NCBI GenBank assembly: GCA_040830725.1
Contig: JBFOMG010000005.1
Span: 60,804-124,803, forward strand
Direction: 5' to 3'
DNA length: 64,000 nt
Source: JAWKWH01 sp040830725
GTDB lineage: Bacteria; Pseudomonadota; Alphaproteobacteria; Rhizobiales; Rhizobiaceae
Positions 16,553 to 25,226 of this stretch are shown one piece after another; within the stretch, counting starts at the first letter, position 1, and each line of letters opens with the position of its first letter. The notes below the pieces were generated by a model. That model had not been told where the DNA came from. It saw nothing but the letters and a program-made list of their open reading frames with translations, and made no database searches. A program made the translations under genes and the position numbers.

Positions 16553-18256
16553 ATGCAGGAAAGCAATCGAACCAATCAAATGACCGGCGCCGAAGCGATG
16601 GTGCGGATGCTGCAAGCCCACGGCGTGAAACACATTTTCGGTCTCTGCGGTGACACCACACTACCATTCTACGATGCGCTTTATCGCCTTGACCATGATA
16701 TCGACCATATCCTGACGCGCGACGAGCGCTGTGCCGCCTACATGGCAGACGGGTACGCAAGGGTTACCGGCAAGGTCGGGGTTTGCGAAGGTCCATCCGG
16801 TGGCGGAGCGACCTACATTCTGCCGGGTCTGGTCGAAGCCGACGAATCCTCGATTCCCATTCTGGCCATCACATCCGACGTCGGCACCAGATCGCGCGGT
16901 CACTACCCCCTGACCGAACTGGATCAGGAAGGCCTGATGCGGCCACTGACCAAATTCAATACCGTGATCCAGCACTCCGATGCCGTCCCCGACACGGTAA
17001 GGACCGCATTTCGAAAAATGACAACCGGACGGCCCGGCTCGGCACATCTGGGATTTCCCATCGATGTCCAGCGCGGACCGGCCGATCCCGAACAAATCTG
17101 GGCTGATGCCAATCACACAATCTGGCCGGCATACCCCGCAGGCGCCGATCCTGAAGCCATCAGTGCATCACTGGACGCGATCCTGTCGGCAAAGTTCCCG
17201 GTCATCATTGTCGGCGGCGGGGTCGTGTTGGCACGCGGAGAGCGGGAGTTTGCTACATTTGTGGAAGCACTCGATATTGCGGTCGCAACGACGATTTCTG
17301 GCCAGGGCACGATGGCCGAGACGCATCCGAATTGTGTCGGTGTTGTGGGCTCCAATGGCGGCGTGCCCGCAACACGCGAGCTGGTTCAGCAGGCAGACCT
17401 CGTTGTGTTCATCGGCTGCCGGGCGGGCTCGGTAACCACCGAACTTTGGCGCTACCCGGCCAAGGGCACTCGCATCGTCCATATCGATAGCGATCCTGAA
17501 GTCATTTCCGCCTCATACGAAACCGAGGTCGCTGTCGTATCCGATGCGCGTTTGGCAATGGCCGCGCTCAACGCTGAGTTGGCAAGAAGAGGTGCCGTTT
17601 CAGGCTTCGGCGGCGCCGACGCAGTCACCAGGGCCAAAGAGAAAAAATGGAAGGCATTCAATTCCCTGGCCACAAGCACTGACAGGCCCATCAAGCCGGA
17701 AAGGACCATTGCTGCTTTGCGCTCAGTGCTTGATGACGACGCAATCATTGTCGGCGATCCGGGAACGCCCTGCCCCTATCTTTCAGCATTCTATGAAATC
17801 CGCACAACAGGCCGGACACTGTTTTCCAACCGGGCTCACGGAGCACTCGGATACTCGCTCTCAGCCGCCATGGGCGCACAGATGGGCGCGCAAGGTAAAA
17901 AAGTCGTCGCCCTGATGGGCGACGGCAGCTTCGGTTTTACCTGCGGAGAGCTGGAAACCGCGGTCCGGAGAAAGATGCCAATTACGTTCATCGTGTTTTC
18001 CAATGCCGTCTATGGTTGGATCAAGGCCGGGCAGCGTTCCGCATTTGACGAGCGTTACTTCTCAGTCGATTTCAACAGGACGGATCACGCAGCGGTTGCC
18101 TCGGCCTTCGGTGTAAAATCATGGAAGGTCGAAAATCCGGAAGCGCTCCAATCTGTACTGAAGCAAGCCATTGAGCACGATGGCCCGACATTGGTTGACA
18201 TTATCAGCCAACCGTTGAACGAAGCTGCCGCGCCGGTTAGTGAATGGATTGCCTAG
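16553..18256 (+). CDS. Thiamine diphosphate-dependent enzyme, acetolactate synthase-like
   Basis: This 567-residue protein has the three-domain layout of the POX/AHAS family. The activating glutamate lies in TRDERCAAYMADGYARVTGK. The central binding domain contains FPVIIVGGGVVLARGEREFA. The C-terminal ThDP motif runs from MGDGSFGFTCGELE to FSNAVYGW. The ATG at 16553 is chosen because GGGAAG precedes it. The frame extends 30 codons further upstream through the operator region, which is unlikely to be translated. Biosynthetic acetolactate synthase is doubtful, since no regulatory subunit is present and control is by a GntR protein. A catabolic decarboxylase or ligase is more likely. Confidence 0.85.
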   Translation: MQESNRTNQMTGAEAMVRMLQAHGVKHIFGLCGDTTLPFYDALYRLDHDIDHILTRDERCAAYMADGYARVTGKVGVCEGPSGGGATYILPGLVEADESSIPILAITSDVGTRSRGHYPLTELDQEGLMRPLTKFNTVIQHSDAVPDTVRTAFRKMTTGRPGSAHLGFPIDVQRGPADPEQIWADANHTIWPAYPAGADPEAISASLDAILSAKFPVIIVGGGVVLARGEREFATFVEALDIAVATTISGQGTMAETHPNCVGVVGSNGGVPATRELVQQADLVVFIGCRAGSVTTELWRYPAKGTRIVHIDSDPEVISASYETEVAVVSDARLAMAALNAELARRGAVSGFGGADAVTRAKEKKWKAFNSLATSTDRPIKPERTIAALRSVLDDDAIIVGDPGTPCPYLSAFYEIRTTGRTLFSNRAHGALGYSLSAAMGAQMGAQGKKVVALMGDGSFGFTCGELETAVRRKMPITFIVFSNAVYGWIKAGQRSAFDERYFSVDFNRTDHAAVASAFGVKSWKVENPEALQSVLKQAIEHDGPTLVDIISQPLNEAAAPVSEWIA

Positions 18257-18564
18257 AGCGTATCTTGTTCAAATGGGAGCGGATTGATGGCAGGGATTTT
18301 TCGTTTTGGCAAGGAGAAGACCGCAGCGCGATGTGAACATCGTGCGAGGATTTCGACGCAGCCAGGGCGGAAAAGACTGCCAAGCAAGGTAATCATCAAA
18401 CCGTTGAATTTCATTAACGATCCGCAATCGTTTCAACTTGGTTCTTTGCGCTCCGGACAGCGTTGCGAAACCCTAACGGTGCTCGCACCGCGTCGGCTTC
18501 CGCGCCTTGCCAGATCACAAATTACCGGCGTTCAAACGATTCCATTTGAGCAAGACACGCTCTA
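18254..18564. repeat. Fold-back repeat (MITE-like), 311 bp, imperfect inverted repeat
   Basis: The ends are inverted copies: TAGAGCGTATCTTGTTCAAA at the left and, on the opposite strand, TAGAGCGTGTCTTGCTCAAA at the right. The similarity continues inward: GGCAAGGAGAAGACCGCAGC on the left arm corresponds to GGCAAGGCGCGGAAGCCGAC on the reversed right arm. Most of the element can therefore fold into one long imperfect hairpin. The left end overlaps the stop codon of the ThDP gene and the right end is 17 bases before the next start. It encodes nothing recognisable. It looks like a non-autonomous mobile or intergenic repeat. Confidence 0.75.
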
Positions 18565-18581
18565 ATTTCGGAGACCGGCCA

Positions 18582-19703
18582 ATGGGCGATCATAAAATTG
18601 AACTCATCCGTGTTCACTCGGTGTCCATCCCTGCCAAGGCGGTCCATTCGCACGGCAGCGGCGATGTCGCCGCAATCAACGCCGTTCTGCTCGAAATTGT
18701 CACTGATACGGGGATCACCGGCTGGGGTGAAGCGTCCCCCTGGCCCGTTTTCACCGGAACCGCTGAAGCCAATGCCGCGGCGCTGGATCATTATCTGCGT
18801 CCTTACCTGATCGGTGCCGACCCGATTCAGGTCGAAGTTCACCTGGCAATGGCGAGCCGGATACTCGTGGGCCATAACGAGGCCAAGGCCGCGCTGGAAA
18901 CCGCGCTGCTCGATATCACCGGGCAAATCACCGGCCTGCCGATTGCTGAAGTGGTCGGTGGACGTCATCGCAGCGTCATCCCGATGAGCTTTTCCATCGC
19001 CAATCCGGATTTCGATGCCGACCTGGAAGATATCGCCGCAATGTGGGCAGATGGCGTGCGATTGTTCAAAATAAAGACCGGCTTCGGCGAACACGCGTTC
19101 GATGTCTTGCGGCTAGAAAAGCTGCGCACACTTTATGGCGATGAAATTGACATTCGCATCGACTATAATCAGGGGCTTCCCGCCTATGACGCGATCCGCC
19201 GCATTCGCGATCTTGAGCCCTTTCGGCCCACATTCGTCGAACAACCGGTGAAAATGAACGAACGCGCTGCATTGGCTGAAATTTCGCAAGCTGTGGATGT
19301 TCCCATCATGGCGGATGAAAGCGTGTTTGATCCGCGCCAGGCATTGGAAGGTGCGCACACGCGTATCGCCGATATTTATTCGTTGAAGATCATGAAGTCA
19401 GGCGGTATCCGCCGGGCCCTCGAGGTGGCGGCCATCGCCCGTGCCGCCGGAATTGAGATCTATGGCGGGTGCATGTTCGAGACCGGAATTGCACATGCCG
19501 CAGGATCCCACCTGATGGCCGCGGTGCCCGATCTGAAGCTCGGCTGCGAATTTTACATGGCAACCTACTACGCCGAGGAAGATATTCTGGCCGAACCGTT
19601 CCCCGTTCGCGCAGGACATGTGCACGTTCCGGCAAGGCCGGGGCTTGGTGTCAGGCCGGATCCTGAAAAACTGGCCCGCTATATCATCGCGACCCGCCCA
19701 TAG
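18582..19703 (+). CDS. Mandelate racemase / muconate lactonizing enzyme family protein (enolase superfamily)
   Basis: This 373-residue protein has the two-domain enolase-superfamily fold. Catalytic residues of the MLE subgroup are visible: the KxK motif in LFKIKTGFGEHAF, metal ligands in IRIDYNQGL, FVEQPV and IMADESVF, and the second lysine in YSLKIMKSGG. The C-terminus contains GGCMFETGIAHAAGSHLM. Such enzymes are cycloisomerases, epimerases, N-succinylamino acid racemases or cis-3-hydroxyproline dehydratases. The sequence alone does not separate these. ATG 18582 follows GGAG. It lies downstream of the ThDP gene, with the fold-back repeat between them. Confidence 0.87.
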   Translation: MGDHKIELIRVHSVSIPAKAVHSHGSGDVAAINAVLLEIVTDTGITGWGEASPWPVFTGTAEANAAALDHYLRPYLIGADPIQVEVHLAMASRILVGHNEAKAALETALLDITGQITGLPIAEVVGGRHRSVIPMSFSIANPDFDADLEDIAAMWADGVRLFKIKTGFGEHAFDVLRLEKLRTLYGDEIDIRIDYNQGLPAYDAIRRIRDLEPFRPTFVEQPVKMNERAALAEISQAVDVPIMADESVFDPRQALEGAHTRIADIYSLKIMKSGGIRRALEVAAIARAAGIEIYGGCMFETGIAHAAGSHLMAAVPDLKLGCEFYMATYYAEEDILAEPFPVRAGHVHVPARPGLGVRPDPEKLARYIIATRP

Positions 19704-19757
19704 CAGCATTCCTGGCTGAAAGAATGCGCCCTTTCCAAAACTTCAATTCCCACATAT

Positions 19758-19793
19758 ATTGCTTTTAGCAACATTTATATTGAAAAAAGCAAT
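19758..19793. promoter_or_regulatory. Inverted repeat before the MarR-GNAT gene
   Basis: ATTGCTTTT (19758-19766) and AAAAGCAAT (19785-19793) form an inverted repeat with an 18-base spacer in an AT-rich stretch. It ends 13 bases before the chosen start. This is a reasonable autoregulatory operator for the MarR domain, although a leader hairpin is also possible. Confidence 0.5.
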
Positions 19794-19806
19794 TATTGCG
19801 CTGCAC

Positions 19807-20733
19807 ATGCCCATTGAAGATCAAGTCTCAGCTGTCCGGCAATTCAACCGTTTCCACACACGGCTTATCGGCGCGCTGAACAGCCACCTGCCATCAACAC
19901 ACTTTTCTCTGCCCCAGGCGCGCATCCTCTACGAACTTGCGCACGCAACTGACATTTCCGCTGCCGATCTGAGTGATGCGCTCCAGGTTGATCCCGGATA
20001 TCTGAGCCGCCAGATTGCCAAACTGGAATCGGAAGGGCTGGTGGAACGAAAACCTGATGGCAAGAATGCCAAACGGCTTGTCCTGTCGCTCTCGCCTTAC
20101 GGCCGCACCGAATTCAACGGATTACAGGCAGTTACCGCCAAAGGCGTCGCCTCGTTGTTGACACCCTTGAGCGAGCCTGAAAGGCGGCAATTGGTCGGCT
20201 CGATGCAACGCATTCAGAGACTCCTGGACCAAAGCAGGGAAGATAAAAGCTACCTTATCCGCAATCCGGAGCCGGGCGATATGGGGTGGATAACGCATCG
20301 TCACGGGGTTTTATACTCGCAGGAATATGGCTTTGACTGGACCTTTGAAGCGCTTGTCGGCCGCATCCTGGCAGACTTTGTCGATAACTTCGATCCAAGG
20401 CGAGAGCGGTGTTGGATTGCCGAACGCGATGGCGAGATTGTTGGCTCCATATTTGCTGTCTGTGAGGATGATGAGACCGCCAAACTGCGCCTGTTGTACG
20501 TGGAACCGAGCGCCCGCGGCCTTGGCATCGGTGCACGGCTGGTAGAAGAGTGTATCCGCTTCACCCGCAAATGTGGCTACAAGCGACTCGTGCTGTGGAC
20601 AAACGACGTTCTTGTTTCCGCCCGCAAAATCTACCTGGCGGCTGGATTTAAACTCGTAGCCGAAGAACCGCATCACAGTTTCGGCACGGATCTGGTCGGC
20701 CAAAACTGGGAGCTGGATCTTGATGAAGTCTAA
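19807..20733 (+). CDS. MarR-type regulator fused to a GNAT acetyltransferase domain
   Basis: This 308-residue protein has a MarR winged helix at about residues 10-140 (LSDALQVDPGYLSRQIAKLE, GLVERKPDGKNAKRLVLSLS). A GNAT domain follows at about 150-305 (LLYVEPSARGLGIGARLVEE, CIRFTRKCGYKRLVLWTNDV) with the acetyl-CoA-binding RGLGIGARL loop intact. This fusion is a known family, usually annotated as a bifunctional helix-turn-helix transcriptional regulator/GNAT protein. ATG 19807 is chosen because the longer frame begins at a TTG inside the inverted repeat. Its stop overlaps that of the convergent mttB-like gene by 4 bases. Confidence 0.88.
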   Translation: MPIEDQVSAVRQFNRFHTRLIGALNSHLPSTHFSLPQARILYELAHATDISAADLSDALQVDPGYLSRQIAKLESEGLVERKPDGKNAKRLVLSLSPYGRTEFNGLQAVTAKGVASLLTPLSEPERRQLVGSMQRIQRLLDQSREDKSYLIRNPEPGDMGWITHRHGVLYSQEYGFDWTFEALVGRILADFVDNFDPRRERCWIAERDGEIVGSIFAVCEDDETAKLRLLYVEPSARGLGIGARLVEECIRFTRKCGYKRLVLWTNDVLVSARKIYLAAGFKLVAEEPHHSFGTDLVGQNWELDLDEV

Positions 20734-22277
20734 GGCTCGCCGTCACCTATTTCCTGCCTGCGCCTGGCAACATAATCATCAAGTGCCTGGCGAATTGCCA
20801 CATCAGGTTTCGGCTCCTCATATTCCTCCAATGCTTTCTTCCAGAGCTGCGTTGCTCTTTGGGTAGCGTCGAGACCGCCGGACTCCTGCCAGCTTTCGAA
20901 GTTCTGCCAGTTGGACAAAAGCGGCTGATAAAACGCATTCTCGTAGCGTTCCAACGTATGTGCTTCTCCGAAAAAATGCCCGCCCGTTGGCACACCGGCC
21001 AATGCGTCCAGTGCCAGTTCACCTTCATTGACTTCAATCGGCGTCAGAAATTCCAGCATGTGCTGGATCATTTCGACATCCAGTATGAACTTCTCATATG
21101 ATGCGGTGAGCCCGCCTTCTTGCCAACCCGCACCGTGATAAACGAGATTACCGTGACCCAGCACCGCACCCCAAAGCGCCATCATGGTCTCATAGGCGCC
21201 TTGGGCGTCGGCGGCATTTGAAGCCGAGCCAGGTGTGGTGCGGTAGGGGAGATTGTACCGCCGCGCCAATTGCCCGCTGGCGATATTGGCTTTGGTATTT
21301 TCCGGCGTTCCGAAAGCCGGCGCACCCGACCGCATGTCGACATTGGAAGTGAATGCGCCATACATGACCGGCGCACCAGGATTGACCAGTTGCGTCAGCG
21401 TAATACCGAACAGCGCTTCGGCATTTTGCTGCGCCAGGGCGCCAGCCAAAGTGACCGGGCTCATCGCCCCCATCAGTGTGAATGGGGTGACAATCGTCGT
21501 CTGGCCGTATTCAGCCATCGTCATCATCCCGTCCGCCATCGCTTCGTCAAACCGGCGCGGACTGTTGACCGAAATGACCGTTGCGACGCCCGGATCGCGC
21601 GACAGTTCATCCAACGATACGCCCCGCGAAAGCGCCATCACGTTGATGCCGTCAAGCGCCCTTCCCCGTCCAATTGCCGAAACATTGAAGCACTTGTCGC
21701 TCAACGTGGCATTGGCGAGATAGGTATCCAGATGGCGCGAGTTGGCGGGCAATTCGATTGGCGCGCAAACCTGGTTACCTAGCATGTGAATGGCGTTGAA
21801 ATGCTGTGCCAGCCGCGTGAAGTCGCAGTAGTCCTGGTGATTGCCGGCCCGCCGGCCACGTTCGAAATCGTGAACATTTGGCGGTCCTGCAACCAGCGTG
21901 AAGTTGATGTGGTTGCCGCCAAGCGTAATCCGGTTGGCTTCGTTTCGGGGCGTCAACGTATGGCTTGCCGGCGCTGTTTCCAGCGCTTCTTCCACCATCC
22001 CCCGGTCGATCCGGACCGTCATCGTCTCACGATCGATTTTCGCACCGGCCTTTGCAAAAAGGTCGCAAGCGCTCGCGCTCATCATCTCAATGCCGAGATT
22101 CTCCAGAATATGCATCGAAGCTTCGTGAATCGCCTCGATCTGCTCATCTGACAACAGCGCCATCGGCGCCCAGGGAGACGCAACATTGCGGCGCGGCAGT
22201 TGCGGAATTGCATCGCTTGCCTTGGATGCTTCGCGTCCCCCGCTGCGCCGGCCCCCGCGCCTTCTGCGTTCACTCAT
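20730..22277 (-). CDS. Trimethylamine methyltransferase family protein (non-pyrrolysine MttB homologue)
   Basis: This 515-residue protein belongs to the MttB superfamily of TIM-barrel methyltransferases. It shows LSDEQIEAIHEASMHILENL near the N-terminus, GGNHINFTLVAGPPNVHD, and a C-terminal ETMMALWGAVLGHGNLVYHG. It begins with a short Arg/Gly-rich tail (SERRRRGGRRSGGRE). There is no in-frame amber codon, so it lacks pyrrolysine. Characterised homologues demethylate quaternary amines such as glycine betaine or proline betaine using a corrinoid protein. No corrinoid protein gene is nearby. It follows the oligopeptide-type ABC operon on the same strand but behind a terminator. Confidence 0.88.
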   Translation of the reverse strand: MSERRRRGGRRSGGREASKASDAIPQLPRRNVASPWAPMALLSDEQIEAIHEASMHILENLGIEMMSASACDLFAKAGAKIDRETMTVRIDRGMVEEALETAPASHTLTPRNEANRITLGGNHINFTLVAGPPNVHDFERGRRAGNHQDYCDFTRLAQHFNAIHMLGNQVCAPIELPANSRHLDTYLANATLSDKCFNVSAIGRGRALDGINVMALSRGVSLDELSRDPGVATVISVNSPRRFDEAMADGMMTMAEYGQTTIVTPFTLMGAMSPVTLAGALAQQNAEALFGITLTQLVNPGAPVMYGAFTSNVDMRSGAPAFGTPENTKANIASGQLARRYNLPYRTTPGSASNAADAQGAYETMMALWGAVLGHGNLVYHGAGWQEGGLTASYEKFILDVEMIQHMLEFLTPIEVNEGELALDALAGVPTGGHFFGEAHTLERYENAFYQPLLSNWQNFESWQESGGLDATQRATQLWKKALEEYEEPKPDVAIRQALDDYVARRRQEIGDGEP

Positions 22278-22513
22278 TTATGGGAATCCAGCATTATATG
22301 ACGTGATATTCCGCTGGGAAATCCGGGTATTCCTGCGGGTTTCGAAGAGGCGGCGCGAATGAAACTTTCGCTATTGGTTAGCTGGGCATCGCCCGCCACA
22401 ATTTTCTCCCGATATCGGACCGTCTCATCCGAACGATCAGTTCCGCGAAACATATTTCCAATTGTTTCAAATGATTGCTGTAGGAATTGCGACCTGCCTC
22501 AACGGTGCGCCAT

Positions 22514-22551
22514 CGAAAAAGTTTCGGCAGCGCGGTTTGTCCGCGCTGCCG
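22514..22551 (-). terminator. Rho-independent terminator of the oligopeptide-type ABC operon
   Basis: An 11-bp perfect stem (CGGCAGCGCGG and CCGCGCTGCCG, 5-base loop) is followed on the minus strand by AAACTTTTTC. It lies 23 bases after the stop of the ATPase gene and separates it from the mttB-like gene. The remaining 22278-22513 holds the presumed mttB promoter and nothing else recognisable. Confidence 0.82.
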
Positions 22552-22573
22552 TTCATTTTCAAGGTTCGGTTGG

Positions 22574-25210
22574 CTATTTGCCTTTCGCCAGCGACTTGGC
22601 CTGGCTGACCCAGTCCTCGCGCTGAATGCGACCCTTGAAATTCAGATGACCGTCAACCCAGTCGCACTCGGCTTTCTTCCATGAAGCGACCTGCGCATAG
22701 GTATAGATGCCAAGACCGTGAAGGATGCCTTCAATCTTTGGCCCGACGCCGGAAATCTTTTTCAGGTCGTCGGGTTTCTCAGGTTTCTCAATGGCCTTTG
22801 GCCGACCGTTGTCGGATGTCGATTTTGTCGCAGCAGCGGTAACTGAAGCCTTGGATTTACCCTTGCCACGGGATGTAGTGTCGACCGCGCCCTTGCGCTT
22901 GGCCAGTTCTGCCTTTGAAGGGCGTTTTGCCGCCTTGCCGGCATTGGGGTCAACAAATCCGACAGCCGCATCACCGACACGAACCTTTTCGGATTTTGCG
23001 GTTGCGCTTTTGGCCTTTGCAGCTGTCTTCGACGATGCACGTTTGGTGGTGCCTTTGGCGCCTCCTGTTGCCGCGGATTTTTTTGCCCTGCCGGTCGTCG
23101 ATTTGGCCTTGGCTGGTGCCTTGCGTTCAGCCTTCTTTGGCGTCGCATCAAAACTGATGACCGGCTCCATCTCGGCGAGAATTGAATCGGCCAAGTGACA
23201 CTTGACTTGGTGACCGCCCTTCATGTGGCGAACCGGCGGCACTTCAGTCTCGCACAAGCGATGGGGCACCTGATCCTTGAAACGGCAGCGCGTCTGGAAC
23301 GGGCAGCCCGACGGCGGATTCATTGCCGACGGAATATCACCCTCAAGCACAATGTGTTTCTTCTGCACGCTCGTGTCGGCTATCGGGATCGCCGACAACA
23401 AAGCCTCGGTATAAGGATGATACGGAGGTGAGAATATCTGGTCTGTGGTACCCTGCTCCACAATATGACCGAGATACATGACCACGACACGGTCGGCGAT
23501 GTATCGAACCACCGACAAGTCATGACTGATGAACAGCATTGTCGTTTTGGCTTCGCGCTGGATGTCCATCAAAAGCTCGGTCACCGCCGCCTGAACCGAC
23601 ACATCAAGCGCCGAGACAGGCTCGTCAGCGACAACCACTTTCGGCCGGCCGGCAAAGCAGCGAGCAACACCAATGCGCTGCTTTTGGCCGCCGGAGAGCT
23701 GTCGCGGCATCCGATTTTCAAACGCCCGTGGCAGCTTCACCATATCGAGCAGTTCAAGCATGGTCTGCCGGCGTTCGCCCGGCGTGTTGCCGATCTTGAA
23801 CATCTCCAGCGTACGCACGATCTGCGACCCGACCGTCTGGCTCGGATTTAGCGTGTCAAACGGGTTCTGAAACACCATCTGGATCGCTGAAATCGTATCG
23901 GTATCCCGGTGCTCGATATCGACGGATTCAATGTTGCGATTGCCCAAAGAAATGGTGCCCGCTGTTGCTGTCTCCAATCCGAGCAGCATCTTCGCCAGCG
24001 TGGATTTACCGCAACCCGATTCACCAACGATGGCTACGGTCTCAGATTCCCGCGCATCAAAACTGATGGTTTCATTGGCTTTGACGGTACGGGTTTCACC
24101 GCCCCCGAACATCTGGTTCGCGGCGACACTGTAGTACTTCTTCACGCTGTCCATGCGCAGCACGACATCGCCCGGTTCGACCGGCTCGTTGGTTCGCACA
24201 CCTTCTGGCAACGCATCCCAATCAAGTTCTTCAAACCGCTCACACCGGCTGGTGTGATTGGTATGTCCCTTGACGCTGTGCATCGGGATTTCTCTTTCGT
24301 TGCAAACACCATCGACAAAGTGATGACAGCGCGGGCCGAAATTACATCCCTTCGGCCGCTCATGCGGCAACGGCAACTGTCCGGGGATGGCAATTAGCGG
24401 ACGCGAATTCTTGTCCGCTCCCGGCAATGGAATCGAGCGGAACAGCCCCTGCGTGTAGGGGTGCCGCATCCGGTCGAAAACATCGTCAACGGAACCAGCC
24501 TCAACGGCCTCACCCGAATACATGACGGTGATGCGGTCACATGTCTCAAGGATCAGACCCAGATTATGCGAGATGAACAGCATGGATGTGCCGAACTTTT
24601 TGCCAAGGTCCTTCACCAGTTCGACAATTCCGGCCTCAACCGTCACATCGAGCGCAGTGGTCGGCTCGTCCAGCAACAAGAGTGCCGGCTTCGACAACAA
24701 CGCCATCGCGATGACGACGCGCTGCTGCTGACCGCCCGACAATTGGTGCGGATAGGAATCCATCATCCGCTCCGGATCGGGAAGCCGGACGGCCTCAAGC
24801 ATGTCGCGCGAGCGCTGGTAGGCTTCCTCCTTCGTCACTCCTTCATGGATGATCGGCACTTCCATCAGCTGTTTGGAGATTTTCATCGCCGGATTGAGGC
24901 TTGCCATCGGCTCCTGATAGATCATCGCGATCTGCGAACCGCGAAGATCACGCAGCTCGGCCTCCGACATCTCACCCATGTCGCGGCCCTTGAACTTGAT
25001 CGTACCGCCGACAATTTTGCCCCGGTTGCCCATGTCGCGCATGATCCCTAGTGCGACAGTGGACTTGCCGCAGCCGGATTCTCCCACAATACCCATGGCT
25101 TCGCCGGGCATGACCTTGCAGGAAAAATCCATCACCGCAGGTATCTCGCCAGCTCGCACAAAGAACGAGATGGAGAGGTTTTCGATTTCGAGAATTGGTG
25201 TCTCTGCCAT
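22574..25210 (-). CDS. Duplicated oligopeptide/dipeptide ABC ATPase with C-terminal Lys/Ala-rich tail and HhH domain
   Basis: This 878-residue protein joins two complete OppD/OppF-type ATPases. Both carry the Walker A motif GESGCGKST (first at residues 43-51, second near 390), signature sequences (LSGGQQQRVVIAMAL and LSGGQKQRIGVARCF), Walker B and the zinc-like C-terminal region of Opp ATPases (GCNFGPRCHH, GCPFQTRCRF). After about residue 680 comes a low-complexity Lys/Ala/Thr linker (KKAERKAPAKAKSTTGRAKK). A helix-hairpin-helix-like domain ends the protein (DLKKISGVGPKIEGILHGLG, WVDGHLNFKGRIQREDWVSQ). The tail resembles the C-terminal extension of rhizobial NuoE as I recall it. It is the last gene of its operon. 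Confidence 0.93.
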   Translation of the reverse strand: MAETPILEIENLSISFFVRAGEIPAVMDFSCKVMPGEAMGIVGESGCGKSTVALGIMRDMGNRGKIVGGTIKFKGRDMGEMSEAELRDLRGSQIAMIYQEPMASLNPAMKISKQLMEVPIIHEGVTKEEAYQRSRDMLEAVRLPDPERMMDSYPHQLSGGQQQRVVIAMALLSKPALLLLDEPTTALDVTVEAGIVELVKDLGKKFGTSMLFISHNLGLILETCDRITVMYSGEAVEAGSVDDVFDRMRHPYTQGLFRSIPLPGADKNSRPLIAIPGQLPLPHERPKGCNFGPRCHHFVDGVCNEREIPMHSVKGHTNHTSRCERFEELDWDALPEGVRTNEPVEPGDVVLRMDSVKKYYSVAANQMFGGGETRTVKANETISFDARESETVAIVGESGCGKSTLAKMLLGLETATAGTISLGNRNIESVDIEHRDTDTISAIQMVFQNPFDTLNPSQTVGSQIVRTLEMFKIGNTPGERRQTMLELLDMVKLPRAFENRMPRQLSGGQKQRIGVARCFAGRPKVVVADEPVSALDVSVQAAVTELLMDIQREAKTTMLFISHDLSVVRYIADRVVVMYLGHIVEQGTTDQIFSPPYHPYTEALLSAIPIADTSVQKKHIVLEGDIPSAMNPPSGCPFQTRCRFKDQVPHRLCETEVPPVRHMKGGHQVKCHLADSILAEMEPVISFDATPKKAERKAPAKAKSTTGRAKKSAATGGAKGTTKRASSKTAAKAKSATAKSEKVRVGDAAVGFVDPNAGKAAKRPSKAELAKRKGAVDTTSRGKGKSKASVTAAATKSTSDNGRPKAIEKPEKPDDLKKISGVGPKIEGILHGLGIYTYAQVASWKKAECDWVDGHLNFKGRIQREDWVSQAKSLAKGK

Positions 25211-25226
25211 TTATCTATCCTCCCCG

